Assembly: GCA_030667885.1 (NCBI GenBank)
Contig: DAOUVA010000246.1
Coordinates: 1 to 6,763, forward strand
Direction: 5' to 3'
DNA length: 6,763 nt
DNA from: Phycisphaerae bacterium
GTDB taxonomy: Bacteria; Planctomycetota; Phycisphaerae; Sedimentisphaerales; Anaerobacaceae
In this document: positions 5,346 to 6,763 of the stretch, one piece after another
Layout: each line of letters opens with the position of its first letter
Numbering within the stretch: position 1 is the first letter of the stretch
Made by a program: the position numbers and the translations under genes
The notes under the pieces: model-generated
What the model saw: the letters and a program-made list of their open reading frames with translations, nothing else
The model's database searches: none
Told to the model about the DNA's origin: nothing

Positions 5346-6763
5346 ATGTCTAAGAAATTGATTTTTTTGGTATTGCTGATAGCTGTGTTTGCTGTTCCAG
5401 CCCACGCACAGTTCATCAGCGGTGTCGAGCATCGGAATACCGACACTGATGCTCTGGAGCCGCCCGAAATCGCGCCGAATCTACTCGAAGAAAATGCGTT
5501 GACCTTTGTGGACAGGACTCATGTGTACGCTGATATACCGGAGTTCATCCTCGGTGCCCAATATGTCATGCTTGCCAATGACAACAAGAATTTGTCGACT
5601 TATGAATTGGATCTGACTATGTCAGCGAATGCTACCCTGTACGTCTTTGTTGATAACCGCATGGGTGGTTCGGCAGGTGGGAAAGATGTTAATCCGAACA
5701 TCGACGGCATGCCCTGGTTAACCGATATGGGTTTTGTAGATACCGGTGAGGACATTGGAATCGATGAAAGCTTCGATGGGGGCATTAACCAATACTTCTC
5801 CATTTACTCTTTGTCAGTATCGGTCGGCACGATTACTATTTACGGCAATACCGAGGGCCATGGGGGAAACATGTTAGGTGTCGCGGCATTCGGGCCAAAG
5901 TTCAAAGCCTACAACCCCGTCCCCGCTGATGGTTCTTACCATGAGGATACCTGGGTGAACCTTTCCTGGACACCGGGCGATTTCGCCGTCTCTCACGATG
6001 TGTACCTCGGCGATGATTTTGATGCTGTCAGCGAAGGAGCCGAAGGGGCATTCATCGGTAATCAGGGCGACACTTTTCTTGTTGCCGGCTTCCCCGGATT
6101 CGCTTACCCGGACGGCCTTATTCCGGGCACAACCTACTACTGGCGAATCGATGAGGTCAATGACGCCGACCTCAACAGTCCGTGGAAAGGTGATGTCTGG
6201 AGCTTTATGGTTCCACCTAAGACCGCTTATGCACCCGATCCTGCTGATAGCGGCGAGGCTGTCGCAGTCAATGCCAGCCTTAAATGGACACCGGGTTTCG
6301 GTTCCAAATTGCACACCGTTTACTTCGGCGACAATTTTGACGAAGTCAGCAACGCCGCAGGTGGACTCCCTCAGGGAGTTGCAACCTATAGCCCGGGCGA
6401 GCTTAAACAAGCCAAGACTTATTACTGGCGTGTCGATGAGTTTGATGTTGCCGAAACGCATAAAGGCGACATCTGGAGCTTCACGACCGAAGGTGCTGTT
6501 GCGGCACTTGACCCGGCCAATGGCGCTGTGGATGTAACACAAACGCCTGTTCTCACATGGGCACCGGGCTTCGGTGCTTCACATGAAGTCTATTTTGGCG
6601 CCGATGCAGCCTCTCTGGAGTTAAAAGGCAGCGGGAACCTTGGTGCCGAGAGCTATGAACCCGGACAGCTTGAGTGGGATACTACCTACTACTGGCGTGT
6701 TGATGAGGCTAATAACGCCAATGCCGATAGCCCGTGGACAGGCCCTCTCTGGAGTTTCACTAC
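5346..6763 (+). CDS. Secreted multidomain protein with FN3-like repeats (3' end outside window)
   Basis: The first 472 codons of a longer gene. The ATG at 5346 has AGGAGGA five bases upstream. Residues 1-21 are a clear signal peptide (KK, hydrophobic core 5-18, cut at AHA-Q). After a spacer, residues about 60-185 form a beta-rich module with YVMLANDNKN (73-82), ATLYVFVDNR (96-105) and a glycine-rich NMLGVAAFG end (175-183). I recognise it as a planctomycete-style module but cannot name a family. From about 187, fibronectin type III-like repeats follow: 187-291, 292-383 and 384 onward, each with a Trp-Thr/Ala-Pro-Gly early strand and a late YYWR[VI]DE...W.F signature. The protein is strongly acidic and low in cysteine, fitting an extracellular location. 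No catalytic motif is visible. It is likely a surface or secreted adhesin, a glycan-binding protein, or the front of a larger enzyme or LamG protein. It is divergent from the glycosidase operon, so co-regulation is possible but not shown. Confidence 0.88.
   Translation, partial: MSKKLIFLVLLIAVFAVPAHAQFISGVEHRNTDTDALEPPEIAPNLLEENALTFVDRTHVYADIPEFILGAQYVMLANDNKNLSTYELDLTMSANATLYVFVDNRMGGSAGGKDVNPNIDGMPWLTDMGFVDTGEDIGIDESFDGGINQYFSIYSLSVSVGTITIYGNTEGHGGNMLGVAAFGPKFKAYNPVPADGSYHEDTWVNLSWTPGDFAVSHDVYLGDDFDAVSEGAEGAFIGNQGDTFLVAGFPGFAYPDGLIPGTTYYWRIDEVNDADLNSPWKGDVWSFMVPPKTAYAPDPADSGEAVAVNASLKWTPGFGSKLHTVYFGDNFDEVSNAAGGLPQGVATYSPGELKQAKTYYWRVDEFDVAETHKGDIWSFTTEGAVAALDPANGAVDVTQTPVLTWAPGFGASHEVYFGADAASLELKGSGNLGAESYEPGQLEWDTTYYWRVDEANNANADSPWTGPLWSFT
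5904..6763 (+). repeat. Three tandem FN3-like coding repeats (third cut by window end)
   Basis: Repeat units lie at about 5904-6218, 6219-6494 and 6495-6763. The strongest shared piece is the TYYWR[VI]DE block, beginning near 6129, 6417 and 6681, where the DNA itself is well conserved (ACxTAxTACTGGCG...GATGAG). The first and third units carry N(D/N)A...SPW.G before the closing WSF; the second has FDVAETHKGD instead, so it lacks the SPW motif. Spacing between the signature blocks is 95 and then 89 codons. More units may follow beyond the window. Confidence 0.8.

Noticed and set aside
5998..6537. 179-codon plus-strand frame overlapping the repeat protein
   Set aside because: It is an alternative frame of the same repeats with no ribosome binding site. 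The signal-peptide-bearing frame from 5346 is clearly the coding one.
5874..6542. 222-codon minus-strand frame opposite the FN3-like repeats
   Set aside because: Its apparent internal repeats (VKIVAEV, IKIIAEV) are the reverse reading of the sense repeats, so it is a by-product of repeated coding sequence.

Overview
The window most likely comes from a carbohydrate-degrading planctomycete of the Phycisphaerae / Sedimentisphaerales type, with base composition near 50% GC. This is inferred from three things: long secreted glycoside hydrolases in an operon, a start of the form MNRREF typical of Tat-exported planctomycete enzymes, and a secreted protein with tandem 'TYYWRVDE...SPW.G..WSFTT' repeats, a style common in that group. 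No RNA gene, mobile element or CRISPR array was seen.

Layout. On the minus strand, reading from about 4.9 kb down to base 1, three genes lie close together: a secreted GH2 glycosidase (2506-4833), a secreted GH129/GH101-like glycosidase (50-2443) 62 bases downstream, and, 29 bases further on, the first codons of a gene starting with GTG at base 20 that runs out of the window. Each has a good Shine-Dalgarno sequence and no convincing terminator separates them, so they look like one operon. On the plus strand a divergent unit starts at 5346: a secreted, acidic, multidomain protein of which 472 codons are present, the 3' end being outside the window.

The 512-base divergent intergenic region (4834-5345) is rich in signals. 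On the minus side the GH2 leader folds into a GNRA-capped hairpin and a second hairpin, with GGA motifs in loops, in a bulge and in the ribosome binding site, a layout reminiscent of CsrA/Rsm control. On the plus side there is a good sigma-70-type promoter (TTGACG-18-TATAAC) with an inverted repeat around its -35 box, a leader of about 250 bases with two mutually exclusive hairpins, a possible 16-residue leader peptide with its own strong ribosome binding site, and two back-to-back inverted repeats just before the main gene.

How it may work together. If the family calls are right, the GH2 enzyme (a beta-galactosidase/beta-glucuronidase-type retaining exo-glycosidase) and the GH129-like enzyme (an alpha-N-acetylgalactosaminidase relative) could act in sequence on a glycan, for example beta-Gal on alpha-GalNAc. 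The Tat-exported third protein would be another exported enzyme, and the divergent repeat protein a surface or extracellular adhesin or glycan-binding protein. The actual substrate cannot be read from the sequence.
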